Shown in pieces: positions 47,476-56,242 of a stretch of 64,000 nt of DNA. Both the position numbers and the translations under genes were made by a program. The first letter of the stretch is position 1, and each line of letters opens with the position of its first letter. Source of the stretch: Lysobacterales bacterium (lineage in GTDB: Bacteria > Pseudomonadota > Gammaproteobacteria > Xanthomonadales > SZUA-36). The stretch lies in contig JAOZKI010000001.1 in assembly GCA_029935455.1 (NCBI GenBank), forward strand, positions 1 through 64,000. The letters are read 5' to 3'. Below the pieces are notes generated by a model. The model was not told where the DNA came from. It made no database searches and worked only from the letters and a program-made list of their open reading frames with translations.

Positions 47476-49647
47476 ATGTCCTTCATTCAAGAACTCAAGC
47501 GCCGGAATGTTTTCCGAGCCGGCCTCGCCTATCTGCTTATCGCCTGGGTGGTACTGCAGGCCGCTGATTTCGGCCTAGACCTTATCGATGCGCCTAACTG
47601 GATTGTTCAGTCCCTGTTTCTGTTGGCGACCATCGGGCTACCACTGACCCTGCTGGGCGCCTGGGTTTTCGAGGTTACCCCCGAAGGCATAAAACGTGAG
47701 CGCGATGTGTCCCGGGAGCACTCCATCACACCGCAGACACGACGGCGCCTGGATCGGGTCATTATCGTCCTGCTCACGCTCATTATTGCTATTCTCATCT
47801 CGCAGAACTTTGCTCCATCCGACAGCGATAATTCTGACCCGGCGCTCGCCGATATTGAGGACACAGCACTGACGTCAGAGCCGTTGAGAGTTGATGACGG
47901 CAAGCAATCAATCGCTGTGTTGCCATTTGACGATTTCTCGCAAGACGGATCGGAGGACTATTTTGCGCGCGGAATCTCCGAGGAATTACTCAACTTTTTG
48001 GCGCGCGTGGACGGACTACGCGTTGCATCGCGAACGTCCGCCTTTGCCTACAAGGATGAAGGCAAAAGCATTAGCGATATCGCCGCGGCGCTCAAAGTCG
48101 CCCATATTCTTGAGGGCTCGGTTCGCAAATCCGGTGACACTTTACGCATCACCGCACAGCTGATCGACACATCAAACGACGAACATCTCTGGTCGCAATC
48201 ATATGACCGCCCTCTGACGGCGGAAAACCTGTTTCAGATTCAAGACGAAATTGCCGACGCCATTGTGTCGTCACTGAAAGGCCAGCTGACGATGAAGCCG
48301 CCGGTTGCGTCCGGGCGCGCTGTGTCGCTCGAAGCATATGAGCTCTACCTGCAGGCACGAGAAGATCACAACAAGCGGTTGCCCGGTCCGTTGGCTGCAG
48401 CAGAAGCCGGGTTCAGAAAAGTGACGGAACTCGACCCTGAATTCGCTCCGGCTTATTCCGGGTTAGCCGACACCTATTTATTGATGCAGGAATATGCCGG
48501 AATGGATCGGGAGCAGGCCCAGCGTCTTGCCACCCCAAATGTTGAACGGGCCTTGGCACTCGATCCCAATTCGGCTGAGGCCCTGACCAGCGCATCATTG
48601 CTGGCACGCGCCGCTGGCCGACCCGACGAAGCCCTCGACCTCGCCACCCGAGCGATAGCATCCAATCCAAATTATTCCGTAGCCTATCATCGTCAGGGAT
48701 TGGCATACGAAAGCAAGGGCGAATTTGCCAAGGCGCTGGAGTCGTTTCAACGAGGCTTGTTTCTCGATCCTGCCTCAGCGGCTCTTCAGGGCAATATCTC
48801 ACATACGCACTTGGCGCTAGGCAATCACACTGAAGCCCGGGCTACAGCTGAGGCGCTCATTCGCGCACAACCCGACTCCTATTCGGGCTATTGGGCACTC
48901 GCCGACACCCTGTATGAACTCGGACAATATGAACCCTATCATTTCAATTTAAAGGAAGCCGAAGCCCGCAACCCGACAAACAGGCCGGTCCGTTATGCTT
49001 TGTACGAGCTGTATCTGTATTCCGGGCTATTTGATTTGGCACGGAACTATGCAGACACGCTTTCTTCTGAAGTACTAACCTATCTGCAAGAAGGCGACCT
49101 GGAATCAGCTGAGCGCCTTATGGAAGGAGTGTTTGGGCCTGAACGAGCGACCATGGCGTATTTTCAAGGTGACCCCGAACGCGCCATGCAGATGTTCGAA
49201 CCGCTGCTGCCATTCATTCTTCCCAGCGGTGATCTGGTGACTGAGCAGAACGCCGCCGATGCGGCTTTTTTTGCCATAGCCTACCATCGGTTTGATAAGT
49301 CGAAAGCTGAACCTCTGCGCCTGAAGCTGGACAAGTATTTCAGCGGCAAGACAGCATCTGAATTTTCAACTCAGGGCGTTCTGTTGGCTGGCCTCACGTT
49401 GCAATTACTCAAAGATGAGCCAAGCGCTGCAGTATTGTGGCGTGATCGGTTGTTTGAACTCAATCACGTCTCGGCGCCAGTGCCAATCCCGCTATGGAAA
49501 GAGCTTGAAGCGCTTCCAAGTTACGCCACCGATGTTGCCCGTATCGAAGAGATTTTGAGGCAGCGGCGCGAAGCAATCGCCGAACAGCTCGCGAACGCAC
49601 CCGAGAACTGGGTTTTGAACGATCTCAGCAAAAACGAGGATGAATAG
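47476..49647 (+). CDS. Membrane-anchored TolB-like/TPR protein, possibly acquired
   Basis: This is a 723-residue protein. The N-terminus (MSFIQELKRRNVFRAGLAYL) starts a three-helix membrane region near residues 14-33, 43-65 and 94-110. A FlgO/TolB-N-like domain follows (SIAVLPFDDFSQDGSEDYFA, GISEELLNFLARV, AHILEGSVRKSGDTLRITAQ). From about residue 280 there are TPR repeats such as AEAGFRKVTELDPEFAPAYS. This layout is usual for proteins annotated as adenylate cyclase-like TPR proteins, but no cyclase domain is visible. The start at 47476 has GGGGGA upstream. Base composition is lower in GC than its neighbours (hand count of 48901-48960: 26 of 60), suggesting transfer. Confidence 0.85.
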   Translation: MSFIQELKRRNVFRAGLAYLLIAWVVLQAADFGLDLIDAPNWIVQSLFLLATIGLPLTLLGAWVFEVTPEGIKRERDVSREHSITPQTRRRLDRVIIVLLTLIIAILISQNFAPSDSDNSDPALADIEDTALTSEPLRVDDGKQSIAVLPFDDFSQDGSEDYFARGISEELLNFLARVDGLRVASRTSAFAYKDEGKSISDIAAALKVAHILEGSVRKSGDTLRITAQLIDTSNDEHLWSQSYDRPLTAENLFQIQDEIADAIVSSLKGQLTMKPPVASGRAVSLEAYELYLQAREDHNKRLPGPLAAAEAGFRKVTELDPEFAPAYSGLADTYLLMQEYAGMDREQAQRLATPNVERALALDPNSAEALTSASLLARAAGRPDEALDLATRAIASNPNYSVAYHRQGLAYESKGEFAKALESFQRGLFLDPASAALQGNISHTHLALGNHTEARATAEALIRAQPDSYSGYWALADTLYELGQYEPYHFNLKEAEARNPTNRPVRYALYELYLYSGLFDLARNYADTLSSEVLTYLQEGDLESAERLMEGVFGPERATMAYFQGDPERAMQMFEPLLPFILPSGDLVTEQNAADAAFFAIAYHRFDKSKAEPLRLKLDKYFSGKTASEFSTQGVLLAGLTLQLLKDEPSAAVLWRDRLFELNHVSAPVPIPLWKELEALPSYATDVARIEEILRQRREAIAEQLANAPENWVLNDLSKNEDE

Positions 49648-49890
49648 TCTCCGTTCGGAGACAGTTAGATCACCAACGGACGTCAAAACATCTTGCGCCC
49701 CGTTGAACTGCTACAGGAGGAATGCAGACGCTCAGCTGACGTCTTTCTCTGCGCGCCGACCAGAACGGACCAGCGGCCGTTCTGGAGCGAGTTTAGTACG
49801 CTCGCAAACAATACGATATGGGTTGATTCCAACGCTACGACCCCGGCCAGACCGGGGCTGAAGCGGCGCCCTAGGCCCCTTTCACAGCAC
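49648..49890. other. Gap with several inverted repeats after the TPR gene
   Basis: No gene is seen in this stretch. It holds several hairpins: TCTCCG/CGGAGA directly after the stop, a perfect 9-base repeat CCAGAACGG/CCGTTCTGG with an 8-base loop near 49760-49786, and CCCCGG/CCGGGG near 49840-49857. None has a T-tract. They may be remnants of a transferred segment. Short frames on either strand show no recognisable domain. Confidence 0.4.
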
Positions 49891-49921
49891 AAAAAAAGGC
49901 GGCCTGCGGGCCGCCTTTTTT
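49891..49921. terminator. Bidirectional terminator between TPR and peptidase genes
   Basis: A GGCGGCC / GGCCGCC stem with a 4-base loop is flanked by seven A and six T residues, so it can act on both strands. It would end the M28 peptidase transcript (stop at 49943) and the converging TPR gene transcript. Confidence 0.9.
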
Positions 49922-49942
49922 CTTATCCGGATCGGCGCTGCC

Positions 49943-51688
49943 TCAGTCGAGACCTGCACGCTGCTCATCCCGCTTGCCGCGGAACTCGGTACCCTCTTTC
50001 CAGTTCGGCCAGGCGTCACTGTTGGCCACATCCAGGCCGGTGCGGAAAAAGGTCTCCATATCTTCCAGCGCCCCTGACACCTCCCAGCTCAGATCGTACT
50101 CGTCAGAGACTCGGTGATAGTGGTCCTCCGTGTACTCATTGGCTTTCTCCATGCCGTAGGCCACACCCTTTTCCCGGTGCTCGTAGCCCTTGTTGGGGTA
50201 CAGCATGGGCACGCCCTCCTTGGCCAGCTCAAAATGATCTGAGCGGAAGTAGTAGCCTTTTTCTGCCTCGCGATCAGCCGCCAGGAACCGTTCCTGCTCC
50301 GCCGCCGCCGCCGCGAGGTAATCGTCCAGATCGCTCATGCCCAGCCCCACCACGGTGATGTCGCGCGTTTCACCAAAGTTGTTCATGCCGTCCATATTCA
50401 GGCCGCCGGCCGTTTGCTCCAGGGGAAACAGCGGCTCGCTGGCGTAGAACCGCGAGCCCAGCAGACCCTGCTCCTCAGCCGCCAGCGCCAGAAACAGCAC
50501 GCTGCGACGGGGCGCCTGGCCCAGGGTTTTAAAGGCGCGGGCGATTTCCATCAGCGCCGCCGTGCCGCTGGCGTTGTCCAGCGCGCCGTTGTAGATCTGA
50601 TCGCCTTCCAGGCTTTCGTCCGTGCCCAGGTGGTCCCAGTGCGCCATGTAAATGAAGACCTCTTCCGGTGCTTCACTGCCGCGAATCAGGCCCGCCACGT
50701 TTTGCGAAACGATACGCTGCATCTCCAGCTCCATGCTGGCGCTGGCGGTCAGGCCCGTGAGCGGCACGGCCTGGAAGCCCGGCTTCGCGGCGGCCGCATA
50801 GAGCGCATCCAGATCCTGGCCTGCGCGCGCCACCAGCGCCCGCGCCTGGTCTTTCGTGATCCAACCCTCCAGCTGCGACAGCCGGGCGCCCTGATCCGAG
50901 AGCGCCATATTGAACTGCGGTCCGGTCCAGCTGTTCTCCACCGTGGGCCAGCCGTAAGCCGCGGGTTTGGTGTCGTGAATAATGATGGCACCGGCTGCCC
51001 CCTGGCGCGCGGCTTCATCATATTTGTAGGTCCAGCGACCGTAGTAGGTCATGGCATTGCCGTTAAACAGAGCCGGATCCTGCGTCGCATAGCCCGGATC
51101 GTTCACCAGTATGACCACGGTCTTGCCCTTCACGTCGACGCCCGCGTAATCGTCCCAGCCCCGCTCCGGAGCGCTGATGCCATAGCCTACAAAGACCAGT
51201 TCCGAGTCTTCCAGAGCCACCGCGTCTACCTGACGGCGCGTGCCAATGACCTGATCCGGACCATAGGCCAGCACCGTGTCGCCGTCCGGACCCTTAAAGG
51301 TCAGTTCGGGCTGGTTCACCACTTCAACGCTGACCAGCGGCACATCCTGCGTATAGACCCCGGCGTTGGCCGGCTCCAGCCCGATCTCCTCGAAATGATT
51401 GATGAGATAGGCCACGGTGAGCTCTTCCCCCTTCGTACCCGGAGCACGGCCACCAAAGGCATCCGAGGACAGGGTCTCTACATGCCGACGGTAGTTTTCT
51501 TCCGTCATGGTATCCACTGCGGTTTGCACCAGATCGCCACTGGCGGGCGGCGGCACCTCCATCACCACCGGCGGTTCAACAGCGATCGGCGCAGCGGGCT
51601 CGGAAGCCGGCTCCGTGCCGCAGGCACTCACAAGCGTGCCGGCCAGGGCAGTCAGGCCAAGGGTTTGTACAAGTCGGGTTGGGAGCAT
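49943..51688 (-). CDS. M28 family metallopeptidase, lipoprotein
   Basis: This 581-residue protein has a lipoprotein signal (LTALAGTLVSACGTEP, lipid at Cys), so it is probably anchored on the periplasmic side. A protease-associated (PA) domain follows near residues 140-300 (VGYGISAPERGWDDYAGVDV), then the M28 zinc peptidase. Its ligands are MAHWDHLG, GALDNASGTAAL, LALAAEEQGLLGS with the catalytic Glu, GGLNMDGMNN, and YYFRSDHFELAKEGVPML with the last His. It probably removes N-terminal amino acids from peptides. The ATG at 51688 has AAGGA at good spacing; one at 51697 is also possible. It is flanked by near-identical terminators. Confidence 0.9.
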   Translation of the reverse strand: MLPTRLVQTLGLTALAGTLVSACGTEPASEPAAPIAVEPPVVMEVPPPASGDLVQTAVDTMTEENYRRHVETLSSDAFGGRAPGTKGEELTVAYLINHFEEIGLEPANAGVYTQDVPLVSVEVVNQPELTFKGPDGDTVLAYGPDQVIGTRRQVDAVALEDSELVFVGYGISAPERGWDDYAGVDVKGKTVVILVNDPGYATQDPALFNGNAMTYYGRWTYKYDEAARQGAAGAIIIHDTKPAAYGWPTVENSWTGPQFNMALSDQGARLSQLEGWITKDQARALVARAGQDLDALYAAAAKPGFQAVPLTGLTASASMELEMQRIVSQNVAGLIRGSEAPEEVFIYMAHWDHLGTDESLEGDQIYNGALDNASGTAALMEIARAFKTLGQAPRRSVLFLALAAEEQGLLGSRFYASEPLFPLEQTAGGLNMDGMNNFGETRDITVVGLGMSDLDDYLAAAAAEQERFLAADREAEKGYYFRSDHFELAKEGVPMLYPNKGYEHREKGVAYGMEKANEYTEDHYHRVSDEYDLSWEVSGALEDMETFFRTGLDVANSDAWPNWKEGTEFRGKRDEQRAGLD

Positions 51689-51820
51689 GAGAGGCATTCC
51701 TTTAGGGTGATGCGGAAATTAAGGCTGGCGACGCCAGAGGTCAGGAACGCTACCGCCCGCAGGTTTTGCCTGTCAAGGACGATGGTGCCCATCTGAGGCG
51801 GAAACCTGGGCGCAAGCATG

Positions 51821-51847
51821 AAAAAGGCGGCCCGAAGGCCGCCTTTT
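51821..51847 (-). terminator. Rho-independent terminator of aceBA
   Basis: A GGCGGCC / GGCCGCC stem, read on the minus strand with a TTCG loop and five T residues, lies 23 bases beyond the aceA stop. The extra-stable UUCG tetraloop and the T-run make a strong terminator. The stem is the same as that of the terminator at 49891-49921. Confidence 0.9.
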
Positions 51848-51869
51848 AGCACCCGAAGTGCCAGCCGGC

Positions 51870-53462
51870 TTAGCCGAACTGGTTCATGGTGTTGTCTTCA
51901 CCTGCCGCTTTCAGGGCTGCGTCACCGGCAAAGTACTCTTTGTGGTCATCACCCATGTCCGAGCCCGCCATATTCTGGTGCTTAACGCAGGCAATGCCCT
52001 GACGGATTTCCTTCCGCTGCACGCCGGCCACGTAGCCCAGCATGCCCTGTTCACCGAAGTATTCCTTGGCCAGATTGTCCGTGGACAGCGCAGCCGTGTG
52101 ATAGGTGGGAAGGGTAATCAGGTGATGGAAGATGCCGGCTTCACGGGCCGCATCGGCCTGGAAGGTACGAATCTTCTCATCGGCCGCAGCCGCCAGCTCT
52201 GAGTCGTCGTAATCGGCACTCATAAGCTGATCACGGCTGTAGGCAGAAACGTCTTTGCCAGCCTCGGCCCAGGCGTCGAACACCTGCTGGCGGAAGTTCA
52301 GCGTCCAGTTGAAGGACGGGCTGTTGTTGTAGACCAGCTTGGCGTTGGGAATGACCTCGCGAATGCGCGATACCATGCCACCGATCTGGCCGATGTGCGG
52401 CTTCTCGGTTTCAATCCATAGCAGGTCCGCACCATTTTGCAGCGATGTGATGCAGTCCAGCACGCAGCGGTCTTCACCGGTGCCGCTGCGGAACTGGAAC
52501 AGGTTGGACGGCAGGCGCTTGGGACGCAGCAGCTTGCCTTCGCGGTTGATCACCACGTCACCGTTGCTCATGTCCGCCAGCGCGACCTCTTCGCAGTCCA
52601 GGAAGCTGTTGTACTGGTCGCCGAGATCACCCGGCGCCTGGGTAACAGCGATCTGCTTGGTCAGACCGGCACCCAGGGAGTCGGTACGGGCCACGATGAC
52701 ACCGTCATCCACACCCAGCTCCAGGAAGGCGTAGCGCACGGCCCGGATCTTGGCCAGGAAGTCTTCGTGCGGCACGGTGACCTTGCCGTCCTGATGGCCG
52801 CATTGCTTCTCGTCCGAGACCTGGTTCTCCAACTGGATCGCGCAGGCGCCCGCTTCAATCATCTTCTTGGCCAGCAGATAGGTCGCCTCGGCGTTACCGA
52901 AACCGGCATCGATATCCGCAATGATGGGCACTACGTGCGTCTCAAAGGTGTCGATCTGGTTTTGCAGATCCCGGGCTTTCACTTCATCACCCGCTTCACG
53001 CGCATCGTCCAGCGCACGGAATAAACCGCCGAGCTCACGGGCATCCGCCTGACGCAGGAAGGTGTACAGCTCTTCAATCAAGGCCGGCACGGAGGTTTTC
53101 TCGTGCATGGACTGATCCGGCAGGGGGCCGAATTCGGAGCGCAGGGCCGCGATCATCCAACCGGAGAGGTACAGGTAGCGCTTGTCCGTGCTACCGAAGT
53201 GCTTTTTCACGGCAATCATCTTCTGCTGCCCGATAAAGCCGTGCCAGCAACCTAGCGACTGGGTGTACTGGCCGGGGTCGGCATCATAGTCCGCCATATC
53301 CTTGCGCATGATGGCGGCCGTGTAACGGGCGATATCAAGTCCGGTTTTGAAACGGTTCTGCAAACGCATGCGCGCTGCCGATTCCGGGCTGATGTCGTTC
53401 CAGGGCTGACCGGCCTGATCGCGCAGGGCGGAGATTTTATTGATTTCGTCGCTATAGCTCAT
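51870..53462 (-). CDS. aceA: Isocitrate lyase
   Basis: AceA cleaves isocitrate to succinate and glyoxylate, the first step of the glyoxylate shunt. The 530-residue protein has the catalytic Cys motif KQCGHQDGKVTVP, IIADIDAGFGNAEATYLLAKKM, LLWIETEKPHIGQI and VYNNSPSFNWTLNF. Length and sequence style fit the longer Pseudomonas-type enzyme rather than the 434-residue E. coli type. It is downstream of aceB by 32 bases and ends at a strong terminator, so aceB-aceA is one operon. Confidence 0.95.
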   Translation of the reverse strand: MSYSDEINKISALRDQAGQPWNDISPESAARMRLQNRFKTGLDIARYTAAIMRKDMADYDADPGQYTQSLGCWHGFIGQQKMIAVKKHFGSTDKRYLYLSGWMIAALRSEFGPLPDQSMHEKTSVPALIEELYTFLRQADARELGGLFRALDDAREAGDEVKARDLQNQIDTFETHVVPIIADIDAGFGNAEATYLLAKKMIEAGACAIQLENQVSDEKQCGHQDGKVTVPHEDFLAKIRAVRYAFLELGVDDGVIVARTDSLGAGLTKQIAVTQAPGDLGDQYNSFLDCEEVALADMSNGDVVINREGKLLRPKRLPSNLFQFRSGTGEDRCVLDCITSLQNGADLLWIETEKPHIGQIGGMVSRIREVIPNAKLVYNNSPSFNWTLNFRQQVFDAWAEAGKDVSAYSRDQLMSADYDDSELAAAADEKIRTFQADAAREAGIFHHLITLPTYHTAALSTDNLAKEYFGEQGMLGYVAGVQRKEIRQGIACVKHQNMAGSDMGDDHKEYFAGDAALKAAGEDNTMNQFG

Positions 53463-53494
53463 GGGGTTGTCTCACTCAAACAATCGAACAAAGT

Positions 53495-55096
53495 TCAGTC
53501 CACCAGCTGGGGATAAGCCGGCAGGGTTAAAAAGGTTTCCAGCTCCTGCTGGCGCGTCATCTCGCGCAACAGCGCTGCAGATTTGTTAACCGCCGGCGTT
53601 TTTCCATTGGCACCGGCCGCCAGCAGCTTGGCCTGTTCTTCATCGAACAGCTGCATGAGCCAGGCCTTGCTAATGGTCTGGCCGCTGTCCGTCTGGGCAC
53701 CGTGCGTACCCCATTGCCACAGCTGGGTACGGGCAATCTCTGCGGTCGCCACGTCTTCCATCAGGTTATCGATGGGCAGTGCACCCTTACCCTCCATCCA
53801 TCCGGCCAGGTAGATGATCGCCACGCGAATATTGCTGCGTACACCCGCTTCCGTGATGGCACCCGCGCAAGGGGCCAGCAGCTCCTCAGCGGAGATCTGT
53901 ACCGGCTCGATCTCTTGCTGCAGCTGGTTGGGGCCATCCATCACCGCGTCAAACTCGGCGCGGGCCAGCGGCTCCAGCGCTGGATGCGCAATCCAGGTGC
54001 CGTCGTGACCGCGCTCAGCCTCCCGCCGCTTGTCGGCGATCACTGCGGCCATGGCAGCGGCGTCCGCTTGCGCGTCACCCCGCACGGGAATCTCCGCCGA
54101 GACCCCACCCATGGCCAGCGCACCGCGGCGGTGACAGGTGTTTACCAGCAGCCGCGAGTAGGCCTCAATAAAAGGCACCGAGGTGGTGACCTCGGCCCGA
54201 TCCGGCAGCACCCGTTCGGGGTGGGCGCGCAGCGTCTTGATGTAGCTGGAGATGTAATCCCAGTGACCGCAGTTCAGTGCCAGCAAGCGGTCCTTCAGCG
54301 CGTGCATGATTTCATGCATCTGGAATACCGCTGGCAGCGTTTCGATCAGCACGGACACTTTAACGGTGCCGTGCGGCAGGCCCAGTTGCTGCTCTGACCA
54401 GGCGATCACATCCTCCCAGTAAGCGGCCTCTTCCCAGTGTTCGAGCTTGGGCAGGTAGAAATAGGGTTGCTTGCCGCGCTTCTGCAGCGCGTCGTGGTTG
54501 TGGAACAGGTACAGACCGAAATCGACCAGGGAGCCGGGTATGGGACGCCCGTGCATGCGCAAGTGTCGCGTGGGCAGGTGTAGGCCACGCGGGCGCACCA
54601 TGAGCACCGCGCTATCCTCGTTCTGCCGGTAATGGCGGCCGCCGGGGGTGGTGTGTTCCAGCTGGCCCCGGCAAGCGTCATACAGGTTGGCCTGCCCTTC
54701 CATGATGGACTGCCAGGTGGGCGAGGTGGAATCCTCGAAATCCGCCATGTAGCACTGCGCACCGGAATTCAGCGCGTTGATCATCATCTTCCGGGTAACA
54801 GGGCCCGTTATCTCCGTGCGTCGGTCCTGCACCTCCGCGGGGATCGGCGCAACGCACCATTCGCCCTCGCGAATATTCCGGGTTTGTGGGTCAAAGTCTG
54901 GCAGGGAACCGGCGTCGTAGGCGGCCTGGCGCTGCTCACGCGCGGCCAGCAGATTTCTTTGGCGTTCGGTAAATTCATCGGCCAGATGCGCCAGAAAAGC
55001 GTTGGCGCCAGGCGTAAGCACACGAAGAGAGGCCGGCGTATCAGGATGGGTAATTTCGAGAGTCGGTATGGGTCTCTTCATCGCTGCCAGGGTCAT
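53495..55096 (-). CDS. aceB: Malate synthase A
   Basis: AceB condenses glyoxylate with acetyl-CoA to malate, completing the glyoxylate shunt. The 533-residue protein is of A-type size (GlcB is about 720). It contains ADFEDSTSPTW, LMVRPRGLHLPTRHLR with the catalytic Arg, VSVLIETLPAVFQMHEIMHAL, HALNCGHWDYISSYIKT-like LALNCGHWDYISSYIK, and YLAGWMEGKGALPIDN. The ATG at 55096 has AGGAG about ten bases upstream; MKRPIPTLE at 55081 is an alternative. It is the first gene of aceBA and is divergent from a LysR regulator. Confidence 0.94.
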   Translation of the reverse strand: MTLAAMKRPIPTLEITHPDTPASLRVLTPGANAFLAHLADEFTERQRNLLAAREQRQAAYDAGSLPDFDPQTRNIREGEWCVAPIPAEVQDRRTEITGPVTRKMMINALNSGAQCYMADFEDSTSPTWQSIMEGQANLYDACRGQLEHTTPGGRHYRQNEDSAVLMVRPRGLHLPTRHLRMHGRPIPGSLVDFGLYLFHNHDALQKRGKQPYFYLPKLEHWEEAAYWEDVIAWSEQQLGLPHGTVKVSVLIETLPAVFQMHEIMHALKDRLLALNCGHWDYISSYIKTLRAHPERVLPDRAEVTTSVPFIEAYSRLLVNTCHRRGALAMGGVSAEIPVRGDAQADAAAMAAVIADKRREAERGHDGTWIAHPALEPLARAEFDAVMDGPNQLQQEIEPVQISAEELLAPCAGAITEAGVRSNIRVAIIYLAGWMEGKGALPIDNLMEDVATAEIARTQLWQWGTHGAQTDSGQTISKAWLMQLFDEEQAKLLAAGANGKTPAVNKSAALLREMTRQQELETFLTLPAYPQLVD

Positions 55097-55148
55097 GGTT
55101 CGTGTGCTCCTGCGTGGGGGTTAACGTGCAATTAGCATGGTGCGCCGG

Positions 55149-55176
55149 GCTATAATTGACAATATAAATATTTCAA
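55149..55176 (-). promoter_or_regulatory. Candidate promoter of aceBA in an AT-rich divergent region
   Basis: On the minus strand, TTGAAA (55176-55171) and TATAGC (55154-55149) are separated by 16 bases, a plausible sigma-70 promoter for aceBA. The segment 55151-55200 is strikingly AT-rich and includes the small dyad ATTGACAAT (55155-55163), close to a LysR-type T-N11-A site. The divergent regulator may bind here. The evidence is positional and the match is modest. Confidence 0.45.
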
Positions 55177-55219
55177 TATGTTTCATTAATTTTGTTAAAG
55201 ATATAACGCGCTGATTTCT

Positions 55220-56170
55220 ATGCAAAAAAACGAACGCTTCTATTACAAGGGCAATCCGCTCAAGCAATTAAGGGCCTTCTGTGCCGTGGCCCGCACGGGC
55301 AAGATGACGGATGCAGCCAATGAACTGTTTCTGAGCCAGTCGGCCGTCAGCCTGCAGGTGAAAGCGCTGGAAAGTGCGCTGGAAACCGTGCTGTTTGAAC
55401 GCCGCGGACCCAATATTCAGCTCACGCCGGAAGGCCGCAAACTGCTGGATATGGCACGGCCGCTGGTGGAAGGCGTTGACGCTTTGCCCGGTCGCTTTGC
55501 CAAGGAAGTCCATGGCAACATGGATACGGGCGAAGTGGTGATAGCCGCCGGTGAATCCACCATTATTTATATCCTGCCACGGCTGGTGGCACGTTTTCGT
55601 GAACGCTTTCCGAACATCCATGTGCAAATGCGCAACGTGACCGGCCGCGATGGCCTGGCCATGATTCGTGAGGATCAGGTGGATTTCGCCATCGGCTCCA
55701 TGCTGGACGTCCCGACCGACATTTCCTATACCCCCATGTACACCTTCGATCCGGCCCTGATCATGCCCGAGGGCCATGAACTGGGCGAACGCGACGATAT
55801 TCACCTGGAAGACATCGCGCCCTATGGACTGATCCTGCCACCGCGACGCTTGACCACCTGGCGTCTGGTGGACCGGGTGTTTCAACAGCACCAGGTGCCT
55901 TTCAACGTGGTGCTGGAAGTGGGTGGCTGGGAGGTCATCAAACGTTACGTCGAGGCCAATTTCGGTCTCTCGATCGTGACCAGCATCTGCCTGCGCGAGG
56001 AAGACCGGCTGGTCGCCCGCAATATGAGCAATTACTTTCCGAAACGCACCTATGGTGTCGTCGCCCGGCGCGGGCGCCATTTGCCGCTACCCGCGCGGGC
56101 CTTTCTGGAGACGGTGCAGGACGTTCCCATCTCTGACTCGCCCTGGCACACGGGGGAATCCATGCGCTAA
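55220..56170 (+). CDS. LysR-family transcriptional regulator (divergent to aceBA)
   Basis: This is a 316-residue LysR-type regulator. The N-terminal winged HTH is KQLRAFCAVARTGKMTDAAN followed by ELFLSQSAVSLQVKALESAL and LFERRGPNIQLTPEGRKLL. The C-terminal two-lobed effector domain follows (GEVVIAAGESTIIYILPRLV and VDFAIGSMLDVPTDI), giving a CysB/Cbl-like style. The effector is unknown. Its position 123 bases from aceB suggests that it controls the glyoxylate shunt, which is inference. The start lacks a strong ribosome site. The ligase operon follows after 72 bases on the same strand. Confidence 0.9.
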   Translation: MQKNERFYYKGNPLKQLRAFCAVARTGKMTDAANELFLSQSAVSLQVKALESALETVLFERRGPNIQLTPEGRKLLDMARPLVEGVDALPGRFAKEVHGNMDTGEVVIAAGESTIIYILPRLVARFRERFPNIHVQMRNVTGRDGLAMIREDQVDFAIGSMLDVPTDISYTPMYTFDPALIMPEGHELGERDDIHLEDIAPYGLILPPRRLTTWRLVDRVFQQHQVPFNVVLEVGGWEVIKRYVEANFGLSIVTSICLREEDRLVARNMSNYFPKRTYGVVARRGRHLPLPARAFLETVQDVPISDSPWHTGESMR

Positions 56171-56242
56171 GCGAATGCTCACCTCCACGCGTTTTTGAGG
56201 CGCTAACTGCTACCGTTCTTGCTCTTTTTGCTGAGCTTTCGC

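Noticed and set aside
49683-49892. Short open frames on both strands after the TPR gene
   Set aside because: They have no ribosome site, no recognisable domain and overlap the terminator or inverted repeats; they were kept only as part of a non-coding gap.
50414-51796. Open frame of about 460 codons opposite the M28 peptidase
   Set aside because: It lies fully antisense to a protein with a complete set of zinc ligands and has no domain of its own.
28007-53496. Shared 12-base word CGAACAAAGTTC at 28007-28018 and 53485-53496
   Set aside because: Many shared 12-base words are expected by chance in 64 kb, and the second copy lies in the aceB-aceA gap next to a stop codon with no sign of function.
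56219-56242. Earlier ligase start at 56219
   Set aside because: It adds a hydrophobic MLFLLSFR leader not seen in the family; the MLLNVLV start at 56243 matches the N-terminus of LigB-type ligases.
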